A stretch of 64,000 bases of DNA from Dyadobacter sp. 3J3. Lineage in GTDB: Bacteria; Bacteroidota; Bacteroidia; Cytophagales; Spirosomataceae. The position numbers and the translations under genes are program-made. Position 1 is the stretch's first letter. The number at the start of each line of letters is the position of its first letter. The stretch is from contig NZ_VTOL01000001.1 of assembly GCF_009801115.1 (NCBI RefSeq), positions 1-64,000 on the forward strand, read 5' to 3'. Positions 53,317 to 63,344 of this stretch are shown here, one piece after another. The notes under the pieces were generated by a model. That model worked only from the letters and a program-made list of their open reading frames with translations, was not told the DNA's origin and made no database searches.

Positions 53317-53324
53317 ACATCAAT

Positions 53325-56201
53325 TTAAAAACTTCCTGGTCCTCCGCCTGGTCTCGCTCCACCGCCTCCACCTGGAAATCCGCCACCCATTCCGTCAAAT
53401 TCACGACGTCTTTCAGAATTATTATTCGCTGGCGCTTTACCAAAATTTCTCAATGTGTAAGTGAAGGTAAGCATCGCATATTGTGTCAGAACACGGCTTG
53501 TAACATCCTGCACGTAGGTTTCTGTTACGTTACGGGCGATACTGTTGTTTTGTTTCAGAATATCAAAAACTGTAAGTTTCAATTCACCAGCGTTATTTTT
53601 CAGGAATTTCTTACCAAAACTTGCATTCCATAAGGTAAAGTTCTGATTATAACCGGCTCCCAAACCGCGATACGACTGGTTGTTAACATCGCTTTGAAAA
53701 AGAAAACCTTTACCAAAAATCCAGTTAACGCGGCCCGTAATACTTGACGTGAAATAGTTATTGTTAAGCGTAGGCTGAATTGAGTTCCGAACTACGTTAT
53801 AATTACCTGAATACGAAGCCGTAAAATCCAGTTTCTCACTAATATTACTACTCAAAACCAATCCCTGGCTGTAAGCATACGTGTTGGAAAAATTAGAAAC
53901 ATTGTTGATCATACCCGGAGCACGCACGTAATTAAAACCCGAAGTCAGGTTAACATTCAGTTTAATTTTAGAGATCGGTTTACCGTAAGCGATTAAAGTT
54001 CTTGCGTTCCAGCTTCCGTCCATGTTGATCGGCGCCGTCAGTTTAGCTCCTTGTTCCAATACAATCCCACTTGGCAAAGTTGTCGGCTGCTGTGCTATCA
54101 AAGTCGAATTTACGATGGCGTTATTTGTTTGGGTAACAAAAATCATTGCATTCAAGCTGTAAGGATGATTCGCACCGGCAATCGAATAACGCATATTCAT
54201 AGTATTGCGATATTCCTGTTTCAAATTTGGGTTACCCGCTGTCAACGAAAGCGGATTGCTGTTATCCACTACATTTTGCAGCTGGGAAATTGATGGCTGA
54301 TTGGTAGAGCTGCGGAAAAATGTTCGGAATTGCGTACCCGATTTCGACCGGTACGTAAGCATTAAGTTTGGCAGAAAATTAGTGAAAGTATGATCCACTT
54401 TTTCATTGATAGGCGATAATTGCTGACTGTATAATCCGGTATTCTGGAAATCAATCCCAACATTTCCAGACCAGTTATTTTTTCGGTAACGATAACTCAT
54501 ACCGGCACGGTTCGTTGTATAACGATTGTCAAAACTGTTTGACAGCAAGGAATCAAGTTGTGTGTAAGAGTTTCCGTCCGGCAGGATATTATTGTAAGTT
54601 TCCTTATCCGAATTGCTGTTACTTACCGTTAAACCATAATTAAATTGCAATTGTCCGGTACTGCTGATTGGCTCGGTATAGACCAGATTTCCACCCAAAC
54701 TCACTGCATTAGAAGATGTGTAATTCTTCTGATCAATTGTGTCACCAGGCATTTCCAAATTCGTAAAATACTGGTTTTTAGAATATAATTGCCCGTTTCC
54801 ACTCTTATCGTTTATCTGTGTATTGAAGTTGAATGAAAGCGTTCTGCCTTTTTTTTCAAAAGAATGACGGAACAAAAGATCGTTTGTGAAATTATATCCG
54901 TGATTTTTATTGGATTGATCCGTAGCTGTACTATTGACCGCTGAACCGTTACTTAAAGAAGTAAATCCATCTTTTAACGTTCCGGATTGATTGTTCTGAA
55001 AACTCAAACGAGGAGTGAAAATCAACATATTCTTTTTGTCGATCGTATACTCGACTCTGAAATTCATACGATGATTTGTGTTTGTTGAACCAGAAGTGTT
55101 TGATTCTTTATATAGTTGTTTACCGTAATAATCCTGGTTCGTATTCTGAAAATTGTTGTTACTCGTCCTGTTGAAAAAATAGCTTCCGGTAACATCAACT
55201 TTATTCCCAAATTTGTTGGCATAATTTAATCCGAAAGAATTCGTCCCGGTCAATCCGCTCTGGTTTCCTACCAGAAAGTTACTGGACGCTCCACCAGCTC
55301 CTCCTCTTCCTCCGCCACCACCGCTACTTCCCGACACACCAAGCAAATCCTGGTTTGAAAAGTTTTGAACATTTATATTATTGGTAAGACCAATAACCGA
55401 GATTCTTTGATTTTTATTAAAAAAGCTCATATTTCCACCTGCCTGATAGCGGTCGTCCAGGCCATATCCTGCATATACTTTCCCAAATTGTCCAACTCGA
55501 CTGTTTGCTTTTGTTACAATATTAATTGTTTTCTGGCCAGTGCCGTCATCAAAGCCAGTAAATGCAGACTGATCACTTAACTTGTCAAAAACTTCAATTT
55601 TGTCAACAATTTCGGCGGGCAATGATTTTAAAGTTAATGCAGCATCATCTCCAAAAAACGGTTTTCCATCCACCAATACTTTATTAACCGTTTCACCGTG
55701 TGCCGTAACCGTTCCGTTTATTACGGTTATACCAGGCATTTTCTGAATTAAATCTTCCGTGGTTGCATCCGGATTTGTTTTGTAAGCGGCGGCATTGAAT
55801 TGTGTGGTATCACCTTTCTGCTCCGTTGCCGCAACCTGACCAACAACTTTCACCTCTTTCAAATTCGATACCGCTTCTGAAAGCAAAAATGTACCGGTAT
55901 TTTGAACGTCATCAGAAATTTTAATCACTCTTTCGGAATCCTTATAGCTCAGATAAGAAACCTTAACGCGATAAGATTCTTTGACAAGACCTGAAACCAG
56001 AAATTTTCCGTTTACATCCGTCGTTACATACTCCGGTTTCGCATCCGGAGTATTACGGCTTACTGCAACATAAGCTCCAACAACCGGCGAACGACTGGTG
56101 CTGTCAAGTACAGTCCCTGTGATTTGAGAAGTTTGCGCCTGAACAAAACCTGGCAGCGCCAAGTTGAGTATCAATAATACGGATGCAAATATAGTTTTCA
56201 T
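53325..56201 (-). CDS. Outer-membrane beta-barrel receptor, TonB-dependent type
   Basis: About 958 residues from ATG 56201 (MKTIFASVLLILNLALPGFVQAQ, a good signal peptide); codons up to 56237 are not needed. A CarboxypepD_reg-like domain (ITGTVLDSTSRSPVVGAYVAVSR) is followed by a plug (TTEDLIQKMPGITVINGTVTAHGETVNKVLVDGKPFFGDD, IVDKIEVFDKLSDQSAFTGF) and a large barrel. There are Gly-rich stretches at GVSGSSGGGGGRGGAGG and at the very C-terminus. No SusD or other partner is adjacent, so the substrate is unknown. Confidence 0.9.
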   Translation of the reverse strand: MKTIFASVLLILNLALPGFVQAQTSQITGTVLDSTSRSPVVGAYVAVSRNTPDAKPEYVTTDVNGKFLVSGLVKESYRVKVSYLSYKDSERVIKISDDVQNTGTFLLSEAVSNLKEVKVVGQVAATEQKGDTTQFNAAAYKTNPDATTEDLIQKMPGITVINGTVTAHGETVNKVLVDGKPFFGDDAALTLKSLPAEIVDKIEVFDKLSDQSAFTGFDDGTGQKTINIVTKANSRVGQFGKVYAGYGLDDRYQAGGNMSFFNKNQRISVIGLTNNINVQNFSNQDLLGVSGSSGGGGGRGGAGGASSNFLVGNQSGLTGTNSFGLNYANKFGNKVDVTGSYFFNRTSNNNFQNTNQDYYGKQLYKESNTSGSTNTNHRMNFRVEYTIDKKNMLIFTPRLSFQNNQSGTLKDGFTSLSNGSAVNSTATDQSNKNHGYNFTNDLLFRHSFEKKGRTLSFNFNTQINDKSGNGQLYSKNQYFTNLEMPGDTIDQKNYTSSNAVSLGGNLVYTEPISSTGQLQFNYGLTVSNSNSDKETYNNILPDGNSYTQLDSLLSNSFDNRYTTNRAGMSYRYRKNNWSGNVGIDFQNTGLYSQQLSPINEKVDHTFTNFLPNLMLTYRSKSGTQFRTFFRSSTNQPSISQLQNVVDNSNPLSLTAGNPNLKQEYRNTMNMRYSIAGANHPYSLNAMIFVTQTNNAIVNSTLIAQQPTTLPSGIVLEQGAKLTAPINMDGSWNARTLIAYGKPISKIKLNVNLTSGFNYVRAPGMINNVSNFSNTYAYSQGLVLSSNISEKLDFTASYSGNYNVVRNSIQPTLNNNYFTSSITGRVNWIFGKGFLFQSDVNNQSYRGLGAGYNQNFTLWNASFGKKFLKNNAGELKLTVFDILKQNNSIARNVTETYVQDVTSRVLTQYAMLTFTYTLRNFGKAPANNNSERRREFDGMGGGFPGGGGGARPGGGPGSF

Positions 56202-56448
56202 GATTTCTGGTAAAGGTTTCTGAAACGTTAGAGCCACATTTATTTAAAAAGTTTAACCGTCCGCTCCGCAAACCTAAACCAATCTGCAAAAAGGTTATTT
56301 CAACCGATGATTGGGCCGAATTTATCGACGGAATTAAATAGAGATTTTTGAAAAAATCTCACAAATTCTAAATACAATTTACTTCAACCATCTCATGTGG
56401 AAACATAAATGTCAAAAAAACGTTATCTTGGAATAAAAAAATAACATT

Positions 56449-56670
56449 ATGCAAGTAACCTACACACTGCCTGCCGACTCTTTAAACGAAAACTTTCTTG
56501 AACAAGTTAGAGGTAATTTTGCTGGCAAAAAGGTCAATATAATTATTGAAGATGTTACAGACCCTATACATCAGGATCAGTCTGAGCTTTTCAAAAGAAT
56601 GGAAGCTTTACGTAAAAAAATGGAACATGTTAAAGTTGCTCAGGACTTAGATCTATCTTCAAGATGTTGA
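56449..56670 (+). CDS. Small antitoxin-like or orphan protein
   Basis: A 73-residue protein. The N-terminal half (MQVTYTLPADSLNENFLEQVRGNFAGKKVNIIIEDV) has a beta-alpha-beta look like small Bacteroidota antitoxin or DUF proteins ('F-x-G-K-x-V-x-I-I-I-E'). The C-terminal half is helical and charged, as expected for a toxin-binding tail. No toxin gene follows: the next frame is a DinB-like protein 96 bases on. I cannot name a family with confidence. Confidence 0.55.
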   Translation: MQVTYTLPADSLNENFLEQVRGNFAGKKVNIIIEDVTDPIHQDQSELFKRMEALRKKMEHVKVAQDLDLSSRC

Positions 56671-56765
56671 AGGTTACAATATTTTAACTCACTTCACATA
56701 TATAGATATTTCTAACTTTATTACGAAGTACTAAAACTAATTTCCACGCCCAATCATCGATCTGA

Positions 56766-57287
56766 ATGATCAAAATTGACCGTCCAAAATTAGAAGACGC
56801 GCCGTCCTGGTATCCTTACTTCTTCAATCTTGCCACCAGGGATGATTTGATTTCAGCTTTACAAAAAAATAAAGAGGATATAATCGAATTAATAAATTCA
56901 ATTCCTGTGGAACGCGAAGAATTTAAATATGCCGAGGATAAATGGACAACCCGGCAGGTTTTTATTCACCTTGCAGACGATGAGCGGTATTATGCGTATA
57001 AAGCATTTTGCTTTTCCAGACAAGTCGATGTATTTCTGGAAGTGCCTCAGGGAAAAGACTACAATAAAGATTTTAATGCAACAGGCAGAACCCTAAAAGA
57101 TATTGCGGAAGAACTGATTTGTGTCAGAAATGCCACAATCACTTTGTTCAGCCATATGACCAATGAAATGCTGAATTTTAAGTTTCCAAATCAAAAAGAA
57201 CAATATTCCGCCAGAAGTTTAGGCTGGATGACAGTTGGCCATGCCGTGCATCATTGCAATCTTATACGCGAAAAATATTTGATATAA
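56766..57287 (+). CDS. DinB-like metal-binding four-helix protein
   Basis: A 173-residue member of the DinB/YfiT-type four-helix superfamily, often thiol-dependent transferases. Probable metal ligands are the His in FIHLADDERYY and the two in VGHAVHHCNLIREKY. The N-terminus (KIDRPKLEDAPSWYPYFFNL) is as in related Bacteroidota proteins. The substrate is unknown. Confidence 0.85.
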   Translation: MIKIDRPKLEDAPSWYPYFFNLATRDDLISALQKNKEDIIELINSIPVEREEFKYAEDKWTTRQVFIHLADDERYYAYKAFCFSRQVDVFLEVPQGKDYNKDFNATGRTLKDIAEELICVRNATITLFSHMTNEMLNFKFPNQKEQYSARSLGWMTVGHAVHHCNLIREKYLI

Positions 57288-57288
57288 A

Positions 57289-57361
57289 GGCACATTCCCC
57301 TACTCCACAAAAGAATTTACGAAAATTCCCAATGCCCGATTGATTTGTTGAGGAATGTGCC
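57289..57361. repeat. Long-loop inverted repeat at the gene boundary
   Basis: GGCACATTCC (57289-57298) and GGAATGTGCC (57352-57361) are exact reverse complements separated by 53 bases. They lie just past the DinB-like stop codon and just beyond the kinase stop codon on the other strand. The arms lack T runs, so a simple terminator is not obvious. Confidence 0.5.
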
Positions 57362-57376
57362 AAAATGATGTTTTAT

Positions 57377-60300
57377 TTATTTCAACCAGTCTTTCAATAA
57401 CGCTTCATAATTGTCAAGGAATCTGCGATAGGCCTTTTGTAGTTGAGGCAAAGCCTCAGCCAAAGTACTTGTATCATCTGTTTTTAAGCGCCATTCCGCA
57501 TCCTTGGCTATTTCTGCCACCTGGGACACGCCCACAGTTCCGGCACTTCCTTTCAACGTATGAAGATTACTTTTAACCGTGGGGATATCTCCGGTTGCAA
57601 AAGCCGTAACTGCGCCTTCAACCAGCTCATCTGATTCCATGACAAAATCTTCAAAGACAGATAAAACAAGATCTGCACCGCCAATTCCTTTTAGCTGATC
57701 AATAATTTCCTTGTCCAGAATGGGTAAGGAAACTTCCTGAGCAATTTCCTTTTGTTTTGATTCCAGTTTTCGACCTTCCACATTACCCAGTAATTCTTTT
57801 ACTTTCCATATCAAGTGCTGGGCACGAATTGGTTTGGCAATATAATCATCCATTCCCTGACTCATAAACCGGTCGCGGTCTTCCTTCATCGAATAAGCAG
57901 TCATCGCTACAATTGGCGCCGTAAGTTTTGGAAAACGCTTTTTCAATTCCTGCGTTGTTTCAACACCATCCATATCCGGCATCTGGATATCCATGAAAAT
58001 GATATCATAGTTTTCACCGGAAAGCGTGAGTTTATTTTCAACTTTTTCAATTGCTTCAAAACCACTTTCCGCCAGATCAACAATACATCCCGATTTTTTC
58101 AAAATTTCATTCGCAACTTTCCGGTTTACTGCATTATCATCCACCAATAAAATCACCGGGTGAAAATCAGAAAAGACGTTTTCAATAGGCACTTCCTGTA
58201 TTTGAGCGCTCGAACTAACCTGTGCAATAGAAGTACTTTTGGTTTCAAAAGTAAACCAGAATGTACTACCCTGCCCTACGGTAGATTCAACACCAATTTC
58301 TCCATTCATCAACTCACAAAGTTGTTTGGATATAGCTAATCCAAGACCTGTCCCACCGAATGATTTACGTGAAGAATTATCGAGTTGGGTAAAAGAGGTA
58401 AATAAAATCTGCTTGTCGATCGCGCTGATACCGATTCCCGAATCCTGAACTTCTACTTTAATCTTGTAAAGTTTACCGTCATTTTTCACCAAAGAAAGGA
58501 AGATTTTAACCGCTCCTTTTTCTGTGAATTTTATTGCGTTTGAGGTCAGGTTTGATAAAATTTGTAAAAGGCGCGTCTGATCCGCGATGATGAACTGGGG
58601 CAGATCAGCTGCTATGTGGTATGATAATTCATCTCCTTTATTTTTCGCTGTTTGTCCAAACAATGAAACCAGTTTCACCATCAATTCTTCCACAGCAAGC
58701 GGTGTTTCATGCAACACCATTTTACCCGCTTCAATTTTAGACAAATCAAGAATATCATTCAAAATATCCAATAAGGTTTCGGAAGAACGCTTGATGGTCA
58801 TCACATAATCCCGTTGCTCCGGATTCAGTTGAGATTCACCAAGCAAATCAATCATACCGATTACACCATTCATTGGCGTCCGGATTTCATGGCTCATATT
58901 TGCCAGGAAGCCCTCTTTTACCTTTAATGAATGCTCTGCATGTTCTTTTGCTTTTAATAATTCCAGCTCATTGCGTTTCAATTCCGTAATATCTCTGGCC
59001 AGAACCGCCACTTCAATCGTTTTACCCTTCTCATTCGTAAACATCAACATATTGACCATAAACTGACGTTCTGTCCCGTCCTTGCGATTGATACTTATTT
59101 CAAAATTTCGTAAACTTTTTGTTTTCCGAAGGCGGATGAGCGCGGAATGAATTTTTTTCCGATCCTTAAAGAATTCCGTTATTTCATGGCCTATCACTTC
59201 ATCTGGTGTATAACCCATTCTTTTGAAAACAGACTGACTGACCATCGAAATCCGTCCCTGACGGTCGACTCGGCAATAAATATCCTGTAAGTTTTCAAAA
59301 ATCCCGCGGAACAATTCTTCACTATGGCGCAGCGATAATTCCGCTTCTTTTCTTCTCGTGATATCACGGGCAATACCGGAAACTTCCTCAATAACACCGT
59401 TTGAATACTGGATCGGGTTAAGGTAAAATTCCAGCCACATTTCCCCGCCATTTGCACGATCAATCTTAAATTCAAAATATTGAGGTTCGCCACGCAGTGC
59501 CTGACGGTATTTGGTTTCAAGTGCTCTTCTGTTTTTCTGACCAACAATTCGCCAGCCAAATTTTTCCGCATTAATATTTAAAGAAGGACGAACGCCAACC
59601 TGGCCTTCAACCAGATCTGCATAATTAAGGTTGAAAGAAGTAAGCTGCAAACTTTTATTAACCGACCAGATAAGGTGCGAACTACTATCAAAAATAGCGT
59701 TCAACCGCGCCGCATATTTACTTAACTCTTCCTCACTTTGCTTACGAGCAATCGCCAAAGCAACCTGACCAGAAATAAATTCCAGCAATTCCAGATCACG
59801 GGCATCGAACATATTCGGATCGTCATATGATTTTACACCAATGATTCCCGTAACCCGATCACCAATCCTGAGCGGTACGCACAAAAGCAGTTTTGGCGTA
59901 ACACCATATAAATGAAGACTATTCGTTTTCGCCAGATTTTCAATATCTGTATCAGAAAGAAATAGTGGTTTGTTCGATGCTATGGCATATTCCGTAACGC
60001 CATTCCCTAATCTACGTCTTGTAAAACGGACATTTCCCTTGAAATACTGATCGACATAATATGGGAAATACAGATAGCTTTTACTTTGATCATAAAGCGC
60101 AATAAAGAAATTCTGAACATCAATAATCTTACCGAGTTCCTGATGAATGGTATGATAAAAATCATCAAGATTTTGCGTATTAACCGTCCAATTGGCAATA
60201 CTATAATAAAGACTTTGCGCTTTTTCAGCCCTTATTTTTTCGGTATAATCATTTAAAATGCATCGAAAAGCGGTCGGTTTTCCATTATCGTAACGGCAAT

Positions 60301-60991
60301 TAACACTTCCTCCTACAAAAACTTTTTTGCCTTCTTTACTTAAAAAAACAGTTTCAAAATTGGCATTGGCTTTTCCTTCACGGATCAAATCAAGCTGTGC
60401 AATCGCCGCGTCTTTATATTGCGGATGCAGAATATCCTGCATGCGCATGGAGGCGGTTTCATCCAGCCGATAACCCAAAACTTCACGCCAGGCTTTGTTA
60501 ACAAAAATGAATTTCCCATCGATCGCAACGAGTTGAATCAGGTCACTTGTGTTATCAACCAGATCCTGAAGCTGCGCGTTGGATTTGGTGATGGAAGATT
60601 CCATCCGACGTTTTCTGGTAATATCATCACCAACCAGCGTGATGTACAAAATCTTGTCATCTTCATTCTGGATCAATACCGAATTAATCGAAAAAGTACG
60701 CAGCGTACCCTTTTGTGCCAAAAACGGTACTTCGCGCTGTTCGAGTTTTCGCTTGCCCTGGATACCTTCTTCCAGCATCTGGCTAATCTCGTCCTCTTCA
60801 TCTTTTGGTACCAGTTTGTCAAAAATACTTTCCCCTATCAAATCAGATTCAAGCCAGCCGGTTTTCTGTATAGCATAGGGACTAATTGCCCGGATTATAA
60901 AATCCGGCGTAAAAGTTACCCCGATCAAATTCAAATGTTGCAGTGTGGTGTGTATTGACTGCCAGTCAGTCAGTGATGAAATCATTTCCAT
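57377..60991 (-). CDS. Hybrid sensor histidine kinase (PAS-PAS-GAF-PAS-PAS-HisKA-HATPase-REC-Hpt)
   Basis: A 1,204-residue cytosolic phosphorelay kinase with no membrane helix. Approximate order: PAS 1-130, PAS 140-260, GAF 270-415, PAS 425-545 and PAS 550-675. The HisKA domain (about 700-765) has NMSHEIRTPMNGVIGM with the phospho-His, and the HATPase (about 815-925) has LTSNAIKFTEKG, DSGIGIS and FGGTGLGLA. A receiver (about 955-1080) has FMDIQMPDMDG, and a C-terminal Hpt has HTLKGSAGTVG. Its final target is unknown; no output regulator is adjacent. Confidence 0.95.
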   Translation of the reverse strand: MEMISSLTDWQSIHTTLQHLNLIGVTFTPDFIIRAISPYAIQKTGWLESDLIGESIFDKLVPKDEEDEISQMLEEGIQGKRKLEQREVPFLAQKGTLRTFSINSVLIQNEDDKILYITLVGDDITRKRRMESSITKSNAQLQDLVDNTSDLIQLVAIDGKFIFVNKAWREVLGYRLDETASMRMQDILHPQYKDAAIAQLDLIREGKANANFETVFLSKEGKKVFVGGSVNCRYDNGKPTAFRCILNDYTEKIRAEKAQSLYYSIANWTVNTQNLDDFYHTIHQELGKIIDVQNFFIALYDQSKSYLYFPYYVDQYFKGNVRFTRRRLGNGVTEYAIASNKPLFLSDTDIENLAKTNSLHLYGVTPKLLLCVPLRIGDRVTGIIGVKSYDDPNMFDARDLELLEFISGQVALAIARKQSEEELSKYAARLNAIFDSSSHLIWSVNKSLQLTSFNLNYADLVEGQVGVRPSLNINAEKFGWRIVGQKNRRALETKYRQALRGEPQYFEFKIDRANGGEMWLEFYLNPIQYSNGVIEEVSGIARDITRRKEAELSLRHSEELFRGIFENLQDIYCRVDRQGRISMVSQSVFKRMGYTPDEVIGHEITEFFKDRKKIHSALIRLRKTKSLRNFEISINRKDGTERQFMVNMLMFTNEKGKTIEVAVLARDITELKRNELELLKAKEHAEHSLKVKEGFLANMSHEIRTPMNGVIGMIDLLGESQLNPEQRDYVMTIKRSSETLLDILNDILDLSKIEAGKMVLHETPLAVEELMVKLVSLFGQTAKNKGDELSYHIAADLPQFIIADQTRLLQILSNLTSNAIKFTEKGAVKIFLSLVKNDGKLYKIKVEVQDSGIGISAIDKQILFTSFTQLDNSSRKSFGGTGLGLAISKQLCELMNGEIGVESTVGQGSTFWFTFETKSTSIAQVSSSAQIQEVPIENVFSDFHPVILLVDDNAVNRKVANEILKKSGCIVDLAESGFEAIEKVENKLTLSGENYDIIFMDIQMPDMDGVETTQELKKRFPKLTAPIVAMTAYSMKEDRDRFMSQGMDDYIAKPIRAQHLIWKVKELLGNVEGRKLESKQKEIAQEVSLPILDKEIIDQLKGIGGADLVLSVFEDFVMESDELVEGAVTAFATGDIPTVKSNLHTLKGSAGTVGVSQVAEIAKDAEWRLKTDDTSTLAEALPQLQKAYRRFLDNYEALLKDWLK

Positions 60992-61060
60992 AATTTGCCG
61001 GAAACCGTATTTTTAAGATTACTTCCTATTCTTTATTCGATAAATCTACGAATTAAGACG

Positions 61061-61068
61061 TAATTTTG
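61061..61068 (+). promoter_or_regulatory. -7 box immediately before rsmA
   Basis: TAATTTTG matches TAnnTTTG exactly and ends 4 bases before the GTG start codon, implying a leaderless or almost leaderless mRNA. There is a weak TTC at -33-like distance and no ribosome binding site room. Confidence 0.5.
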
Positions 61069-61072
61069 ACTC

Positions 61073-61912
61073 GTGAAAATAAATTATAAAAAACAGAACG
61101 ATTCGAAAGTTCGTGCCAAGAAACATTTGGGACAACATTTCCTGAAAGACATGAATATCGCCAACAAAATTGTTGACGGTTTGAGTGGACATGGAGGATA
61201 TAGTAAAGTATTGGAAATAGGTCCGGGAATGGGTGTATTGACGCAGTTCTTGCTTCAAAAATCATCGTATTCAACCTATGTTATTGAGATTGATACAGAA
61301 TCCGTCGTCTATTTGAAAAAACATTACGAGGAACTGACTCCCCGTATTATTGAAGGTGATTTCCTTAAATACGATACGTCCGAAATATTCCCGGAGCCTT
61401 TTGCGATCATTGGAAATTTCCCGTACAATATTTCTTCCCAGATTTTCTTCAAGGTATTACAAAATCCTGATCAGGTTCAGGAAGTAGTTTGTATGCTGCA
61501 AAAGGAAGTTGCGCAACGCATTGCTTCTCCTCCCGGAAATAAGGATTATGGAATTCTGAGTGTTTTGTTGCAGGCTTTTTATGATATCACGTACCTGGTA
61601 TCGGTTCCGCCTGGTGCTTTTGATCCGCCTCCGAAGGTACAATCGGGTGTGATTCGTCTCGCCAGAAATTCAACTAAGTCACTTGACTGTGATCAGAAAT
61701 TGTTTTTCAGAGTTGTAAAAACAGCTTTTAACCAACGCAGAAAAACACTTCGCAATGCTTTGAAACCGATTGGGGAATTTACCGATCATCCTTTACTTAC
61801 CAAACGTGCCGAACAACTTAGTGTTGCTGATTTTGTTGAATTAACAATCCTTGCGGAAGGTGTAATAAATGCAAGTCAGCAAGAAAATAACTTGTCGGAA
61901 GAATCGTTTTAG
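61073..61912 (+). CDS. rsmA: 16S rRNA dimethyladenosine transferase RsmA (KsgA)
   Basis: Dimethylates two adjacent adenosines in the 3' end of 16S rRNA. The 279 residues show [26 protein letters not shown] (SAM site), VIEIDTESV, the catalytic [10 protein letters not shown] and [16 protein letters not shown]. The start is GTG at 61073: an in-frame TGA lies at 61067, and the next Met is after the conserved KKHLGQ. It is divergent from the hybrid kinase and 68 bases upstream of mgtE. Confidence 0.95.
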   Translation: MKINYKKQNDSKVRAKKHLGQHFLKDMNIANKIVDGLSGHGGYSKVLEIGPGMGVLTQFLLQKSSYSTYVIEIDTESVVYLKKHYEELTPRIIEGDFLKYDTSEIFPEPFAIIGNFPYNISSQIFFKVLQNPDQVQEVVCMLQKEVAQRIASPPGNKDYGILSVLLQAFYDITYLVSVPPGAFDPPPKVQSGVIRLARNSTKSLDCDQKLFFRVVKTAFNQRRKTLRNALKPIGEFTDHPLLTKRAEQLSVADFVELTILAEGVINASQQENNLSEESF

Positions 61913-61980
61913 ATACGTTTTTTCCTACATAATAATTTAACCTCATCACTTTTCCATTACCCCTTTGCCAGTAAAGATTT

Positions 61981-63333
61981 ATGAATTTTGAGTTAACCAA
62001 AGAATACGTTGAACAAGTTCAGGAACTGATCGTCACTGAAAATCCCGAAGCCATTCGTACCAAAATGGCCGAGCTTTTCCCTGCCGATATAACGGGTTTG
62101 TTGTATGAATTGGATACTAAGGAAGCCAGATATCTTATTAATCAGCTTGATACTGAGCTAGGCGCGGAAATTTTAGCGGCGCTGGATCCCAATGAAAGAC
62201 GGGAATTTCTGGAAGCTTTTACTTCCGAGGAAATCTCCCGTTACGTCAATCTTTTTGATTCAGATGATGCCGTGGATTTGTTGAACGAACAACCAATCCG
62301 CGTTCGGGAAGAAGTTATTGCCTTACTGGAAGACCGGGAACATGCACGTTTCATTCTTGACCTGCTTCATTACGACGAAGATGTGGCGGGTGGTTTGATG
62401 CAGAAAGAATTGATAAAAGCCAATGTCAACTGGAACGTAAATCAATGTATTGAAGAACTCAGGAAACAGGCGGAAGATGTTGAAAAAGTATATGCCGTTT
62501 ATGTTATCGACGATAATGGAATATTGCTTGGAATACTCTCTTTGAAAAAAATCGTACTGGCAAACAAGGATACAAAAATTGAAAGCCTTTATGATAAAGA
62601 TCTCATTTTTGTTGAAACCTACCGTCCGGCTGAGGAAGTTGCAGAACTTATGCAGCGTTATGACCTTGACGCTTTACCCGTTGTAAATGTTCAGGGAAAA
62701 CTTTTGGGACGCATTACTATTGATGATATTATCGATGTAATTACAGAACAGGCAAATTCGGATACGTTGGCCATGGCTGGTATTACCGGTGATGTTGAGG
62801 AAGATGATACCATTTTCCAGCAAACCCGTGCCCGTTTACCCTGGCTTTTAGTCGGAATGATGGGGGGAATTCTGGCAGCAAAATTCATTAGTTTTTTTGA
62901 AGGCGATCTAAAAATAATTCCGGCTATGGCTGCCTTTATCCCCATTATTGGTTCAACGGGCGGAAATGTTGGTATCCAGACTTCTTCGATCATCCTGCAA
63001 AGTATTGCTGATAAAACCGGTTTGGATATTAGCGTATGGAGCCGTTTAATCCGTATGTTCGCCGTTGCTTCCATCAATGGACTTATTATCAGCGGAATTG
63101 TTTTTGGATTTAATTTATTGATAGGCAATGAATTGCAACTTGCCTTGGTTGTTTCCGCTGCACTTTTATCTGTTGTTTTCCTCGCCTCTTTTACAGGAAC
63201 CGTTACACCCATTGTTTTGGACAGAATTGGTATAAATCCCGCCGTCGCTTCCGGACCTTTTATCACAACCGCTAACGATTTGATCGGTTATGGAGTTTAT
63301 TTCGGTTTAGCACATTTGTTATTGCATTTGTAA
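61981..63333 (+). CDS. mgtE: Magnesium transporter MgtE
   Basis: Mg2+ channel of 450 residues. The cytosolic N-domain (about 1-130, superhelical MgtE_N) has LNEQPIRVREEVIALL. Tandem CBS domains (about 135-255) have YAVYVIDDNGILLGILSLKKIVL and LPVVNVQGKLLGRITIDDIIDVI. Five membrane helices (about 285-450) contain the pore motif FIPIIGSTGGNVGIQTSS. It has normal length. The CBS and N-domains gate the channel by sensing cytosolic Mg2+. Confidence 0.96.
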   Translation: MNFELTKEYVEQVQELIVTENPEAIRTKMAELFPADITGLLYELDTKEARYLINQLDTELGAEILAALDPNERREFLEAFTSEEISRYVNLFDSDDAVDLLNEQPIRVREEVIALLEDREHARFILDLLHYDEDVAGGLMQKELIKANVNWNVNQCIEELRKQAEDVEKVYAVYVIDDNGILLGILSLKKIVLANKDTKIESLYDKDLIFVETYRPAEEVAELMQRYDLDALPVVNVQGKLLGRITIDDIIDVITEQANSDTLAMAGITGDVEEDDTIFQQTRARLPWLLVGMMGGILAAKFISFFEGDLKIIPAMAAFIPIIGSTGGNVGIQTSSIILQSIADKTGLDISVWSRLIRMFAVASINGLIISGIVFGFNLLIGNELQLALVVSAALLSVVFLASFTGTVTPIVLDRIGINPAVASGPFITTANDLIGYGVYFGLAHLLLHL

Positions 63334-63344
63334 AAAATGCAAAA

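Noticed and set aside
53283-53633. 116-codon plus-strand frame inside the receptor gene
   Set aside because: It starts in the terminator and runs antisense to the receptor's conserved C-terminus.
62691-63266. 191-codon frame antisense to mgtE
   Set aside because: Shadow of the membrane part of mgtE; no independent motif or promoter.
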